DNA of 64,000 nt from Clostridia bacterium (GCA_017416485.1 JAFQCH010000007.1:1-64000); one strand, 5' to 3'; numbered from the stretch's first letter, positions 17,291-25,122 are shown. The notes: generated by a model not told the origin, from the letters alone. Numbers and translations are program-made.

Positions 17291-18556
17291 TCAACCTTTT
17301 GTTCCGAGTTTTCCGCCCTTGGAACCACCTGTTGAGGTGAATGAGCGATCCACAGCAAGGATGTTGGTGTCGAATGAATAGGTGAAGCTGTCTTCCTGCC
17401 TGCGGCGTTTGAGCGCAAGCTCGATCATGCGGTCGAGAAGCACATTGTATTCCACGCCGACAGGCTTCCACAGGTAGAACGAAAGCGAGCCGGGAATGGT
17501 GTTGATTTCGTTGAGATAGACCTTGTCGGTTTCGCCGTCGATCATGAAGTCAATACGGGAAACGCCGTTGCAGCCGAGTGCCTGAAACGCTTTGACCGCC
17601 ATGGTGCGGATTTCTTCTCTGCGTTCGGGGCTGATGTCGGCAGGGATTTTACGCGATAGGCTTGCCATGCCCGCACCCTTGGAGCCGCTGCCCTTTGCGC
17701 CGCCGAGCTTTCCGCCCTTTGCCCCCATTTTGCCGCCCTTGGAGCCGCCACCGCCCGAGGTGTATTTGTCGGCATAGCTGAGAATTTCGTCCGTCTTCAG
17801 CGGCTGTTCGCATTCGCTGGCCTCTGCGTAATCCACATCTCCGCAGACCGAACAGTTGATTTCAGTCAGGTCGGTGACTGCGCGTTCAATGAGCAGCTGC
17901 GGTGCATAACGGAACGCATCGTCAAGGGAATGAAGCAGTGCACGGCGGTCCTTTGCAAGGCTGATGCCGACGGATGAGCCGAGGTTGACAGGCTTGACAA
18001 TCACGGGATAGCCGATTTTGGCTTCGCATTCGTCAAGGATTTTATCGGGGTCCGCAAATTCACGCACATTCACGCGGATGCAATCCAGAACGGGTACGCC
18101 GCACTGCATGAGCACGGTTTTCATAACATATTTATCCATACCCACAGCCGAGGACAGAACGTCACAGCCGACAAACGGCAGACCGAGGGTTTTCAGATAG
18201 CCCTGCAGAACACCGTCTTCCACGTTTGTGCCGTGCACGATGGGAAATGCAACATCCACTTCCGTCAGCACATTGTTGCCGAAGCGCTTGAACGGATAGC
18301 GCATGAGTTTCACCTTGTTGCCGTCTTTGATAAAGAAGCAGCGGGTGCATTTTTTGAGCAGTGCGGGAATGTCGCGGTAGGATTCAATGAAGCCTGCATC
18401 GGGGCCGGTGTAGAATTCATTGTTCTTGGTCATGTAAATGGGGTAAATGTCATACTTGGAAGTGTCGAGCGAAGCCACCGCCTGCAAAGCGGAAATAACG
18501 GAAACTTCGTGTTCAACGCTCATACCGCCGAACAGAACGGCAAGTTTGATTTTCAT
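17291..18556 (-). CDS. ddl: D-alanine--D-alanine ligase with Gly/Lys/Ser-rich insert and tail
   Basis: This 421-residue ATP-grasp enzyme makes the D-Ala-D-Ala dipeptide of peptidoglycan. Family features are FGGMSVEHEVS at 9-19, NVEDGVLQGY, the ATP-grasp KPVNLGSSVGIS at 188-199, and the metal site YLNEINTIPG at 347-356. Two parts are unusual. Residues 267-296, in the omega-loop region over the active site, are a Gly/Ser/Lys run (GSKGGKMGAKGGKLGG), and residues 409-421 at the C-terminus repeat the same motif (TGGSKGGKLGTKG). Ddl is usually 300-370 residues, so the extra length is these inserts plus the tail. AAGGAGG precedes the ATG. It is the last gene of a hydrolase-murF-ddl operon with an 18-bp gap to murF. 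Confidence 0.95.
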   Translation of the reverse strand: MKIKLAVLFGGMSVEHEVSVISALQAVASLDTSKYDIYPIYMTKNNEFYTGPDAGFIESYRDIPALLKKCTRCFFIKDGNKVKLMRYPFKRFGNNVLTEVDVAFPIVHGTNVEDGVLQGYLKTLGLPFVGCDVLSSAVGMDKYVMKTVLMQCGVPVLDCIRVNVREFADPDKILDECEAKIGYPVIVKPVNLGSSVGISLAKDRRALLHSLDDAFRYAPQLLIERAVTDLTEINCSVCGDVDYAEASECEQPLKTDEILSYADKYTSGGGGSKGGKMGAKGGKLGGAKGSGSKGAGMASLSRKIPADISPERREEIRTMAVKAFQALGCNGVSRIDFMIDGETDKVYLNEINTIPGSLSFYLWKPVGVEYNVLLDRMIELALKRRRQEDSFTYSFDTNILAVDRSFTSTGGSKGGKLGTKG

Positions 18557-18574
18557 CTCGTTTTTCCTCCTTGC

Positions 18575-20155
18575 TTAATAGTTGTCGGGCAGGTCGTTCT
18601 CAAGCAGAACGATCTTTTTCTTTTCGCTCGATACGGAATAAACTTTCTGCATACCGTCGAGGAATTCGTCGGTAATGTAAATCTTTTCGTCGGGGAAGTT
18701 CTTGTCCTTAAGTCCTTGCAGAATGGGTCTTGTCTGCTTTTCGCCGACAAGCACCACCATGTCACACACAGCAGCCGCCTGCTGACCGAAGGTGCGGTTG
18801 CATTCTTCTTCTTTTGCACCGAGTTCGACCATACCGGGGGTGACAAGCACCTTCATGCCGTCCATGCCGCCGAGGGTTTCCAGAGCAGCTTTGCAACCTG
18901 CGGGGTTGGAGTTGAACGCATCGTCGATAATAGTCACGCCGTTCTTTTCCACGATCTGCATACGGTGCTTGACGGGTTCAATGCGGCGTACGGGCATTTT
19001 CATTTCTTCCAGCGGCATGCCGAAGCCGTCAGCCGCGGCAATGGCGGCGGTGATGTTCAGCACATTGTGAATGCCGAGCATCTTGGTTGCAAAACGGCAC
19101 TGCTTGCCGTCGGGACCGTGGACGGTGAACTGTGTACCGTCGGCGGTGCTGACGATGTCACTTGCGTACCAGTCACAGTCGCTCGTTGTGCCGTAGGTGA
19201 TGTATTTGTGCTTGGGGGGATTTTTGCGGATCGCTTCGTTGTCGAAGTTGACATACAGTCTGCCGTTTTCGGGCAGTGCATCTGCAAGTTCATATTTGGT
19301 TTTACGGATGTTTTCAACCGACTTGAACGATTCAAGATGCTGTTCACCGAGGGCGGTGATGATGCCGTGTGCGGGATGCACGATGTCGCACAGTTCCTTG
19401 ATATCGCCGACCCATTTTGCACCCATTTCGCACAGGAAAATACGGTGCATGGCATTGAGGTCACCACGGACGGTTTTGACAATGCCCATGGGGGTGTTGA
19501 AGCTTTCGGGGGTCACAAGCGTGTCTTTCCATGCGCGAAGAATGGTGTAAAGATAGAACTTGACGCTCGTTTTGCCGTAAGAGCCCGTGATGCCGATGAT
19601 GTCAAGATCGGGGCAGCGGCTAAGCATTTTCTTGGCTTCTCTCGTGTAGCGGGCGTTGATGCCTTTTTCCATCGGCTGATTGAACCCGTTGGCAAGCACA
19701 ATGAGAACGGGACAAAGGGCAACATTGAGTGCCACGATGCCGAATGCAAGCAGGTATTTTTCGGTGGAAAGGGTGTAGAACGATACACCCATGAAAATTG
19801 CGTATTCAAGCAGAGCCGTTGCGGTCATGCGCTTTACACGGGGGGTCCACACAAGTGGTTTTTTGGCTTGCGTCTTGCGGTTACTCGGCAGAACGGCGCA
19901 GTACAGCACGTTCACCACCGTTGCGGCAAGAACGGGGAAGACTTCACCCTCCACAAATGCAAACAGAATTGCAACGGGAATCAGCAGAACATTGACGATA
20001 TACTTGGAAAAATTCTTTTTGATCCAGCCGAACTGCGTGTCGGCACGGTAACCGTTGAGCTGGAACATGTGCAGGTTGGAAAGCGACATACGGAACACGG
20101 CATAGTAGCCGAGCAGAACGCTCAGTCCGTACAGAATTTGCAATGCAGGACTCAT
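18575..20155 (-). CDS. murF: MurF-type Mur ligase with an N-terminal membrane domain
   Basis: The C-terminal 350 residues form a Mur ligase with the ATP-binding loop GITGSYGKTS at 188-197. Conserved ligase segments follow (TPESFNTPMG, FLCEMGAKWVGDIKELC, IDDAFNSNPAG). MurF adds D-Ala-D-Ala to UDP-MurNAc-tripeptide, which fits the ddl gene 18 bp downstream. The first 155 residues are unlike classic MurF: about five hydrophobic helices (around 3-23, 52-70, 73-90, 112-130, 133-155) that would place the ligase at the membrane. The total length is 526 residues against about 450 for the usual enzyme. Similar membrane-fused versions occur in Clostridia, but a MurT-like or amino-acid ligase role cannot be excluded from the sequence alone. 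Confidence 0.88.
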   Translation of the reverse strand: MSPALQILYGLSVLLGYYAVFRMSLSNLHMFQLNGYRADTQFGWIKKNFSKYIVNVLLIPVAILFAFVEGEVFPVLAATVVNVLYCAVLPSNRKTQAKKPLVWTPRVKRMTATALLEYAIFMGVSFYTLSTEKYLLAFGIVALNVALCPVLIVLANGFNQPMEKGINARYTREAKKMLSRCPDLDIIGITGSYGKTSVKFYLYTILRAWKDTLVTPESFNTPMGIVKTVRGDLNAMHRIFLCEMGAKWVGDIKELCDIVHPAHGIITALGEQHLESFKSVENIRKTKYELADALPENGRLYVNFDNEAIRKNPPKHKYITYGTTSDCDWYASDIVSTADGTQFTVHGPDGKQCRFATKMLGIHNVLNITAAIAAADGFGMPLEEMKMPVRRIEPVKHRMQIVEKNGVTIIDDAFNSNPAGCKAALETLGGMDGMKVLVTPGMVELGAKEEECNRTFGQQAAAVCDMVVLVGEKQTRPILQGLKDKNFPDEKIYITDEFLDGMQKVYSVSSEKKKIVLLENDLPDNY

Positions 20156-20172
20156 TTCTTATCCTCTCTCTC

Positions 20173-20925
20173 TTATTGAATGTTCAAAAATGAACGAAGA
20201 ATGTTTGCAAACAGAACGGGATTTTCAAGGAAGGCAAAGTGGGTGCAACCGTGCATGACGGCAAGGCCTGCATCGGGCATCATCTGTTCCATTTTCTGAC
20301 CGTCGGAAAGCGGGGTTGCGGTATCAAGGTCGCCCCAGATGAGAAGGGTCGAGGGTTTCACTCCGGGCAAAAGGTCGGTCAGGTCTTCGTTTACAACATT
20401 GACAAGAATTTTTCTCATGTGCGGTGAAGCGGCACGGTAGTCGGCAGAACCCGTCATGCTCTGCACCTTTTCAAGCACACCGGGGAAGGGTTTCAGGAGC
20501 TTGCCGCCGAGCCGACTGACTTTTTCTTTTTTAAGCTGTGCTTCACTCTTTTCGGGCTTGATGCCTGCGGCATCGGTGAGAATGATTTTGTCGATTTCAA
20601 ACGGCAGGTTTTTGCGGTTTGCCAGCTTGATGATCACTCTGCCGCCGAACGAGTGCCCCAAAAGAATGACTTTTTTAAGGCCGAGTGCGGCAATGAATGC
20701 AATTGTGAAATCGGTGTAATCATCCATCGTCCAGACGTCCTTGGGTTCGGCAGTGCCTCCGAAACCAGGGAAATCGGGTGCATACACCGCATATTTTTGT
20801 GCAATCACCTGTGCGGCATTTTCAAAAAGCTGTGCGTTTGCGCCCCAACCGTGCAGCATGACAACAGCATCCCCCTCACCGAAGTGCAGGCAATTGACGT
20901 CAATACCGTTGATGTTGATATTCAA
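20173..20925 (-). CDS. Alpha/beta-fold hydrolase
   Basis: The 250-residue protein has the alpha/beta hydrolase core: oxyanion region LHGWGAN at 24-30, nucleophile elbow GHSFGG with Ser92, acid residue in WGDLDTATP (Asp199 or Asp201), and catalytic His229 in GCTHF. There is no signal peptide, so it acts in the cytoplasm. Substrate cannot be told; the fold covers esterases, lipases and peptidases. It is the first gene of the minus-strand operon with murF (17-bp gap) and ddl, so a role in cell-envelope precursor metabolism is possible. A TATAAT-like -10 box lies at 20975-20980 upstream, with only a weak -35 box. Confidence 0.85.
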   Translation of the reverse strand: MNININGIDVNCLHFGEGDAVVMLHGWGANAQLFENAAQVIAQKYAVYAPDFPGFGGTAEPKDVWTMDDYTDFTIAFIAALGLKKVILLGHSFGGRVIIKLANRKNLPFEIDKIILTDAAGIKPEKSEAQLKKEKVSRLGGKLLKPFPGVLEKVQSMTGSADYRAASPHMRKILVNVVNEDLTDLLPGVKPSTLLIWGDLDTATPLSDGQKMEQMMPDAGLAVMHGCTHFAFLENPVLFANILRSFLNIQ

Positions 20926-21041
20926 AAAGGATCCTTCCTTTCAAAAAGCATAAAAAATGCCCATAATTAAAATAATTATAACATATATTTCCTTTAAAAT
21001 CTATACACTTTTATAATTTTTTTAAAAGTTTAAAAAACTGT

Positions 21042-21532
21042 AAATTGGAGTTTATCGGGGGGGGGGGATTACGCACAAACTTGTGGTTGTCGTCAGTAAT
21101 TAAAAAGTTTTGATCGAACTTTTTTAAAAGTTCGCGGTGTCGAGAGGCGGAGCCTTTCGTCGTCCGTCGCAACGGACGAAATCCTTATGCCGCACAATAG
21201 CGCAGGAAAGGAGCAAAACAATTGATAATTGTTTTGCGTGGAAAACCCTCGCCGGGGGTTTTCCATTTGCGCAAAGCGCAAACAATATCAGTGTTTAGTG
21301 TTTGATTTTAAGTGAAACCATATCATCAGCTTGCTATGGTGCTTCGCACTTAAGAAAACCCCCGGCGAGGGTTTTCTTAACAACTTTCCTGCGCTTCCTG
21401 ACGCATAAAGTGTTCCGCTCGTTGCGACGAGCGGCAAGGGCGTCGCCCTTTGAACCCACAAGCTTTTGAAAAAGCTTGACCAAAACTTTTGATTACTGGC
21501 GATAGCCAAAAGTCAGCGATAAACTCCAATTT
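21042..21532. repeat. 491-bp palindromic element, possible miniature mobile element
   Basis: This gene-free stretch is bounded by perfect 16-bp inverted repeats (AAATTGGAGTTTATCG at 21042-21057 and its complement at 21517-21532). The similarity continues inward: the left arm (about 21080-21215) aligns with the reverse complement of the right arm (about 21385-21515), sharing CAGTAAT, AAAGTTTTG, CGTCGCAACG and GCGCAGGAAAG. Within each arm are local hairpins such as AACTTTTTTAAAAGTT and GTCCGTCGCAACGGAC. Near the centre, paired blocks built on AAAACCC and its complement frame about 100 bp of unique sequence. There is no transposase, so this is either a non-autonomous element or a structured RNA locus. 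It contains a run of 11 G at 21057-21067. Confidence 0.8.
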
Positions 21533-21539
21533 GTTTGTC

Positions 21540-21568
21540 TTGACAAATTTTTCTTTATTTGATTTAAT
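21540..21568 (+). promoter_or_regulatory. Sigma-A promoter of the FAD oxidoreductase
   Basis: Consensus TTGACA (21540-21545), a 17-bp spacer and TTTAAT (21563-21568) lie 25 bp before the start codon and directly beside the end of the palindromic element. Confidence 0.7.
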
Positions 21569-21593
21569 AAAAACGTGAAAGGGGTGTTTTTTT

Positions 21594-22904
21594 ATGAAAA
21601 ATATTCTCATTGCGGGGGCAGGCATCGGCGGTCTTGCCGTCGGCGCACTGCTTGCAAAAGACGGTTACAATGTAACAATTTATACACAAAATGACCCCGT
21701 CGAATCCGCTTACGACTGGGAAGACAGCAACACCACCCGCCTTGTGGAAGAACTGACGGGTGTGACGCTTGACGACACGCAGAAAGGTGTTCTTGCCGAC
21801 AACCGTTATTATTCCCCGTCTGAAAAAACACCGATTGAAACTTCCTTCGGCGGCAATCCGCCCGAAAAAATGGAACGAAAACTGCTCGCCCGTCTTTTAA
21901 CAGAGTATGCTGAAAATAACGGAGTGCAATTCGTCCTGCATACAAAAATTGTTGCCGCCGTGACGGACAATGCCCGTGTGACAGGCATTCGCACCGAAGA
22001 CGGACAAGTATTCACCGCCGACCTCGTCATTGATGCCTGCGGTGTCGATTCCCCCGTGCGCAAAAGCCTTCCCGATGCTTGCGGCATCGAACAGAATTAT
22101 GCCGCCGGAGAGGTTTTTTATGCGTATCGCGGTATTTACAACAAGGCAAACGACCTGCCGCCGGACGAACATGCTTATGAATTGTATCTCATGCACCGCG
22201 GTGAGCCGGGCATGTCATGGTTTATAACGGAAGAGGACAGCACCGACATTCTGCTTGGTCGTTTCCGTCCTTTCGGGCAGGAAAAAGTGGATGCCGAGTG
22301 GAAAAACTTTAAAAAAAATCACCCGCAGTTGGGTGAAAATCTTCTTCGGGGCGGCACCTTCGGCAAAATTCCCGTGCGCCGACCGCTTGCAAAAATGGCC
22401 TGCGATGGCTATGCCGCCATCGGCGACAGTGCCTACATGACCTACCCGATGTCGGGCTGCGGCATTGATATTTCCATCCGTGCGGCGTATATGTTGCACG
22501 CATGTATTCTTGCCGACAAAGATGGTGCTTTTACCACGCAGACCTTGTGGAAATACAATTATGATTACATCTGCCGTCATGCGCATCTTCCGGGGGTGGA
22601 TATCTTAAAAAACACCCTGCTCAACTTAAAACCCGAAAAACTCGACCTGCTGTTTGACAAGCGCATTGTTGATGCAAATGATCTTTCAAGCGGCGGTGCA
22701 AACGCGGGTGCAAAGGAACTGTTCGGCAAGGTCGGGCGCGGTATTTTCCATCTGCCGACTCTGTTAAAGACGGCAAAAGCCGCCCTTGCGGGCGGCCATG
22801 TCGCAAAAGTATACAAGCAGATTCCTGCCGTTTACAGCGAAGCGCAATTCATTGCATGGAAACGCAAAGTGGATAAAACGGTTGTGGTGCTTAAAAATCC
22901 TTAA
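21594..22904 (+). CDS. FAD-dependent oxidoreductase, geranylgeranyl-reductase-like
   Basis: The 436-residue protein opens with the FAD Rossmann motif GAGIGGLAVGALLA at residues 7-20. It also has the second FAD motif, GYAAIGDSAYMTYPMSGCG (about 272-290), and an LVIDACGVDSPVR segment typical of group A flavoprotein monooxygenases and geranylgeranyl reductases. No signal peptide is present. These enzymes reduce or hydroxylate lipids and polyprenoids, but the natural substrate here is unknown. It is a single-gene unit: a promoter sits just upstream and its 3' end overlaps the convergent EEP gene by 4 bp. AAAGGGG lies upstream of the ATG. Confidence 0.85.
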   Translation: MKNILIAGAGIGGLAVGALLAKDGYNVTIYTQNDPVESAYDWEDSNTTRLVEELTGVTLDDTQKGVLADNRYYSPSEKTPIETSFGGNPPEKMERKLLARLLTEYAENNGVQFVLHTKIVAAVTDNARVTGIRTEDGQVFTADLVIDACGVDSPVRKSLPDACGIEQNYAAGEVFYAYRGIYNKANDLPPDEHAYELYLMHRGEPGMSWFITEEDSTDILLGRFRPFGQEKVDAEWKNFKKNHPQLGENLLRGGTFGKIPVRRPLAKMACDGYAAIGDSAYMTYPMSGCGIDISIRAAYMLHACILADKDGAFTTQTLWKYNYDYICRHAHLPGVDILKNTLLNLKPEKLDLLFDKRIVDANDLSSGGANAGAKELFGKVGRGIFHLPTLLKTAKAALAGGHVAKVYKQIPAVYSEAQFIAWKRKVDKTVVVLKNP

Positions 22905-23761
22905 AACTTCATATCCGCATAGATGGGATAGTGGTCGGATGTGTATTTGAGATTGTATTTTTCGCGCAGGATTTTGTAAACGGAAACGGACTCAATTTTG
23001 TCATTCACAAAAATGAAGTCAATGGGAAGACCGTCTTCGCCACCCTCATAACCGTGATAAGTCTTGCCGTTCATGGTGCTTGCGGCAAGATCCTGTGTGT
23101 CGCGAAGCCCTGCGGCAACAATGCCGTTGTAAAGGTCGGTTTCCTTTTTGAAGTTGAAGTCACCCGTCAGCACGGTGGGCATATCGAAGGTCTTTGCATG
23201 GTCTGCCACCATCTTTGAACCGTTCACGCGGGCTTGCTGTCCTTCGTGGTCAAGGTGGGTGTTGACATGGGCAAACTGTTCACCTGTTTCAATATTTTCA
23301 AGAATGACCCATGTGCAGATGCGGCGGCAAGCGGCATCCCAGCCGAAGGAAACTTCTTCGGGGGTTTCGCTGACCCAGAATGTGCCGCTGTCAACAAGGG
23401 TGTATTTGTCTTTGCGGAACAGCACGGCGGAAATTTCGCCGCATTCTTCGCTCAAATCACCCGAATCTCTGCCCACACCGATGAATTCGTAGTCGGGCAG
23501 TTTTTTCTGCAGTTGCTGATACCATTCGTAGGTGCATTCCTGAATACCGAGCGAGTCGGGTGCATATTCAAGAATCAGCTGCGGAACAATGTTTTTTCTT
23601 CTGCCGTATTCGCCGCAACGGATGTTGAAGGACATGATGCGAACAGAGTCTGCATCGGTGAGCACATCCTTGTACTCAATTTCGCTGTTGCAGGCGCAAA
23701 GTGTAACAACACACAGCAGGGCACAAAGCAAAGCGACGATTTTTGCAAAATTCTTTTTCAT
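22901..23761 (-). CDS. Endonuclease/exonuclease/phosphatase-family lipoprotein
   Basis: The 286-residue product has a short signal peptide and a Cys at 24 in TLCACN, a plausible lipobox, so it is probably a surface lipoprotein. The EEP domain carries FNIRC, GIQECTYE (metal Glu), NTHLDHE, TGDFNFK and a C-terminal SDHYP. The start at 23761 follows GAGG; in-frame codons upstream lack a ribosome site. It is the second extracellular EEP protein in the window (the other is at 140-1042), and the two share a GTFW motif followed by SETP and a W..A motif, so they are paralogues. The substrate is unknown. It overlaps the end of the convergent oxidoreductase gene by 4 bp. Confidence 0.87.
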   Translation of the reverse strand: MKKNFAKIVALLCALLCVVTLCACNSEIEYKDVLTDADSVRIMSFNIRCGEYGRRKNIVPQLILEYAPDSLGIQECTYEWYQQLQKKLPDYEFIGVGRDSGDLSEECGEISAVLFRKDKYTLVDSGTFWVSETPEEVSFGWDAACRRICTWVILENIETGEQFAHVNTHLDHEGQQARVNGSKMVADHAKTFDMPTVLTGDFNFKKETDLYNGIVAAGLRDTQDLAASTMNGKTYHGYEGGEDGLPIDFIFVNDKIESVSVYKILREKYNLKYTSDHYPIYADMKF

Positions 23762-23855
23762 AACAAACCTCACTTTATGTTTTTGTGATTTCAGCATATA
23801 CGATAAAACAAGGTATGTCAATCTTTTTTTTGCACTGAAGCGCGTTTTTCCGCCA

Positions 23856-23881
23856 CAAAAAAACACCTGAAAAACAGGTGT
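23856..23881 (-). terminator. Terminator of the toxin transcript
   Basis: On the minus strand, ACACCTG and CAGGTGT flank a T5 loop and are followed by seven T. It lies downstream of the small toxin ORF, so the toxin mRNA would end here after covering the whole antisense RNA region. Confidence 0.75.
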
Positions 23882-24003
23882 TGACAGAATGAAGAAAGAT
23901 TGGTATAATGTAAGTGAACAAGGCAGACCGATAGACGGTCAGCCTTCCGTCAGAACAGAAATAACCGTTTCACTTGGGAAGGTGGGGGCGGTTATTTCTT
24001 TTT
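23881..24003 (+). ncRNA. Putative antisense antitoxin RNA with its promoter (RatA-like)
   Basis: A near-consensus promoter (TTGACA 23881-23886, 17 bp, TATAAT 23904-23909) predicts transcription from about 23916 on plus. The RNA would form a hairpin (AAGGCAGACCG with CGGTCAGCCTT, 23930-23956). It then ends at a terminator made of GAAATAACCG and CGGTTATTTC followed by T6 (about 23958-24003). No ORF is present. It is complementary to the 3' part of the toxin mRNA, including the last codons of the toxin ORF. This is the arrangement of the Bacillus subtilis txpA/RatA type I system, where the RNA silences the toxin. It is about 90 nt, shorter than RatA. Confidence 0.7.
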
Positions 24004-24096
24004 TGTTTCAAAAATATGTTTACATACAACGAAAACAAAATCTGCAACTGCAACAAGAAGCCCTAACAATAAAAGAAGTTCTTCAAATGTTACCAT
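23992..24096 (-). CDS. Putative holin-like type I toxin (TxpA family)
   Basis: This 34-residue ORF reads MVTFEELLLLLGLLVAVADF and then FVFVVCKHIFETKKK (split here at residue 20). It matches the pattern of the Firmicutes holin-like toxin family related to TxpA: an MVT(F/Y)E start, one hydrophobic helix, then a basic Lys tail. Such peptides insert in the membrane and are lethal when overproduced. The ribosome site GGAGGGG lies before the ATG but is paired in a hairpin (CCCTCC, a short loop, GGAGGG), a usual way of holding type I toxin mRNAs silent. The opposite strand carries an antisense RNA that covers the last codons. The gene is too short for routine callers. Confidence 0.8.
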   Translation of the reverse strand: MVTFEELLLLLGLLVAVADFVFVVCKHIFETKKK

Positions 24097-24147
24097 GCAC
24101 ATCCCCTCCTTTCCGGAGGGAAAAAGACACCCTCCGAATTGCGAGGG

Positions 24148-24423
24148 TAGGGTGACGGGTATAATCCGAACCCGTTTTTTACAGGCGGATTTCCGCCGAT
24201 CCTTCGTTAAAATACTCGAAAATCCGCCGAGGATTTTCTGCGTTTTGTGCCTTGTCTCGCCAAAAATCCGTTCTGTAAAAAATCTTCGACCCGAAGATGA
24301 GTTATTTTTATTGGATTTTTGGTGTTGAGACCGCAGGAAGGCTGTCGCCTTTCAAGGGTGAAACGCCGAAAAGACTGAAAAAGAACCGTTTTCGGGCGGG
24401 TTCAGATTATACCCGTCACCCTA
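24148..24423. repeat. 276-bp palindromic element inside the toxin leader
   Basis: Inverted arms at 24148-24174 and 24397-24423 match at 26 of 27 positions (ends TAGGGTGACGGGTATAAT and its complement). Inside is a second pairing, TTTTTTACAG with CTGTAAAAAA (about 24175-24184 and 24269-24278), which extends through GCGGATTT/AAATCCG. There are also local hairpins GAAAATCC-GGATTTTC and TCTTCG-CGAAGA. It lies between the toxin promoter and the toxin start, so it would form a large folded domain in the mRNA leader. No ORF is seen in it. Confidence 0.75.
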
Positions 24424-24460
24424 ACCGCCTACCGTTTAAGGTCTGCCTCATCCGAAAATG

Positions 24461-24489
24461 ATTCTAACACATTTCGACATAATTTGCAA
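24461..24489 (-). promoter_or_regulatory. Probable toxin promoter
   Basis: Reading on minus, TTGCAA (24489-24484), a 17-bp spacer and TAGAAT (24466-24461) predict a start near 24454. That gives a leader of about 357 nt before the toxin ATG. Sequence just downstream (AGGCAGACC) recurs just downstream of the antitoxin promoter. Confidence 0.55.
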
Positions 24490-24497
24490 TCACAAAT

Positions 24498-24538
24498 TAA
24501 AAAACAGGAGCTCTGCATTTCTGCAAAGCCCCCGCTGT
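24498..24538 (-). terminator. Terminator of hsp20
   Basis: On minus, a hairpin of GGGCTTTGCA with TGCAGAGCTCC, closed by a GAAA loop, is followed by six T just after the hsp20 stop codon. Confidence 0.8.
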
Positions 24539-24552
24539 GAGGAAGGAGAAAA

Positions 24553-24999
24553 TCACTGAATATCGATTCTGCGTGCCTGCGGTACTTCCACTGCCTTTTT
24601 GGGAAGGGTCAGGCTGAGGATGCCGTTTTCGTATTTTGCGCCGATCTCTTCGGCGTTGATGCCCGAAATGTCAAAACGGCGCGAGCAGCTTCCGTATCTG
24701 CGTTCACTGCGGATAACGCGGTTTTCGCTGTCCTTTTCTTCCGTTTCGCTCTTGCGCTCGGCAGAAATGGTGAGCATGTCGCCGTCTACGGACAGCTGAA
24801 TATCTTCCTTGCCGTAGCCGGGCAATTCAGCTTCGAGCAGGTAGCCGTCGGCGGTTTCGGTGATGTCGGTGCGGATGGATGCGGTGTCGGCATTCAGGTT
24901 GCCGAAGGTGTTGCCGAAAAAGGCACGGTCAAATTCATCGAAAAGACGAAACGGATTTGCATAAAGATTTCTGCGGGTTGCGGGTCTGATTTCTAACAT
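24553..24999 (-). CDS. Small heat-shock protein, Hsp20/alpha-crystallin family
   Basis: The 148-residue chaperone has an alpha-crystallin domain at about 40-142. Typical features are ADGYLLEAELPGYGKEDIQLS, written in part here as LEAELPGYGKEDI, the DMLTISAER strand, and the C-terminal GILSLTLPK. It holds unfolded proteins without ATP during heat or other stress. The start follows ACGGAGG. A CIRCE operator lies 185 bp upstream (25184-25210) and a TATAAT (25128-25123 on minus) with a weak TTCGTA -35 box lies between. HrcA control is therefore plausible, though CIRCE here is upstream of, not inside, that promoter. Confidence 0.93.
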   Translation of the reverse strand: MLEIRPATRRNLYANPFRLFDEFDRAFFGNTFGNLNADTASIRTDITETADGYLLEAELPGYGKEDIQLSVDGDMLTISAERKSETEEKDSENRVIRSERRYGSCSRRFDISGINAEEIGAKYENGILSLTLPKKAVEVPQARRIDIQ

Positions 25000-25122
25000 A
25001 ATAAATACCTCCGTAAGATTGTTTTTTGTTTTTGATATTGTATACTATATGCAAGCTATGATTGGTTGTGCATGGGACTCATCTCCTGTTTGGATCACCT
25101 TAGGTATCTTTCCCTTTCGGCA

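Noticed and set aside
18233..20179. A 648-codon open frame on plus
   Set aside because: It is antisense to murF and part of ddl and has no recognisable domain.
21042..21532. Remnant of a complete insertion sequence
   Set aside because: No transposase-like frame of useful length is present on either strand inside the inverted repeats.
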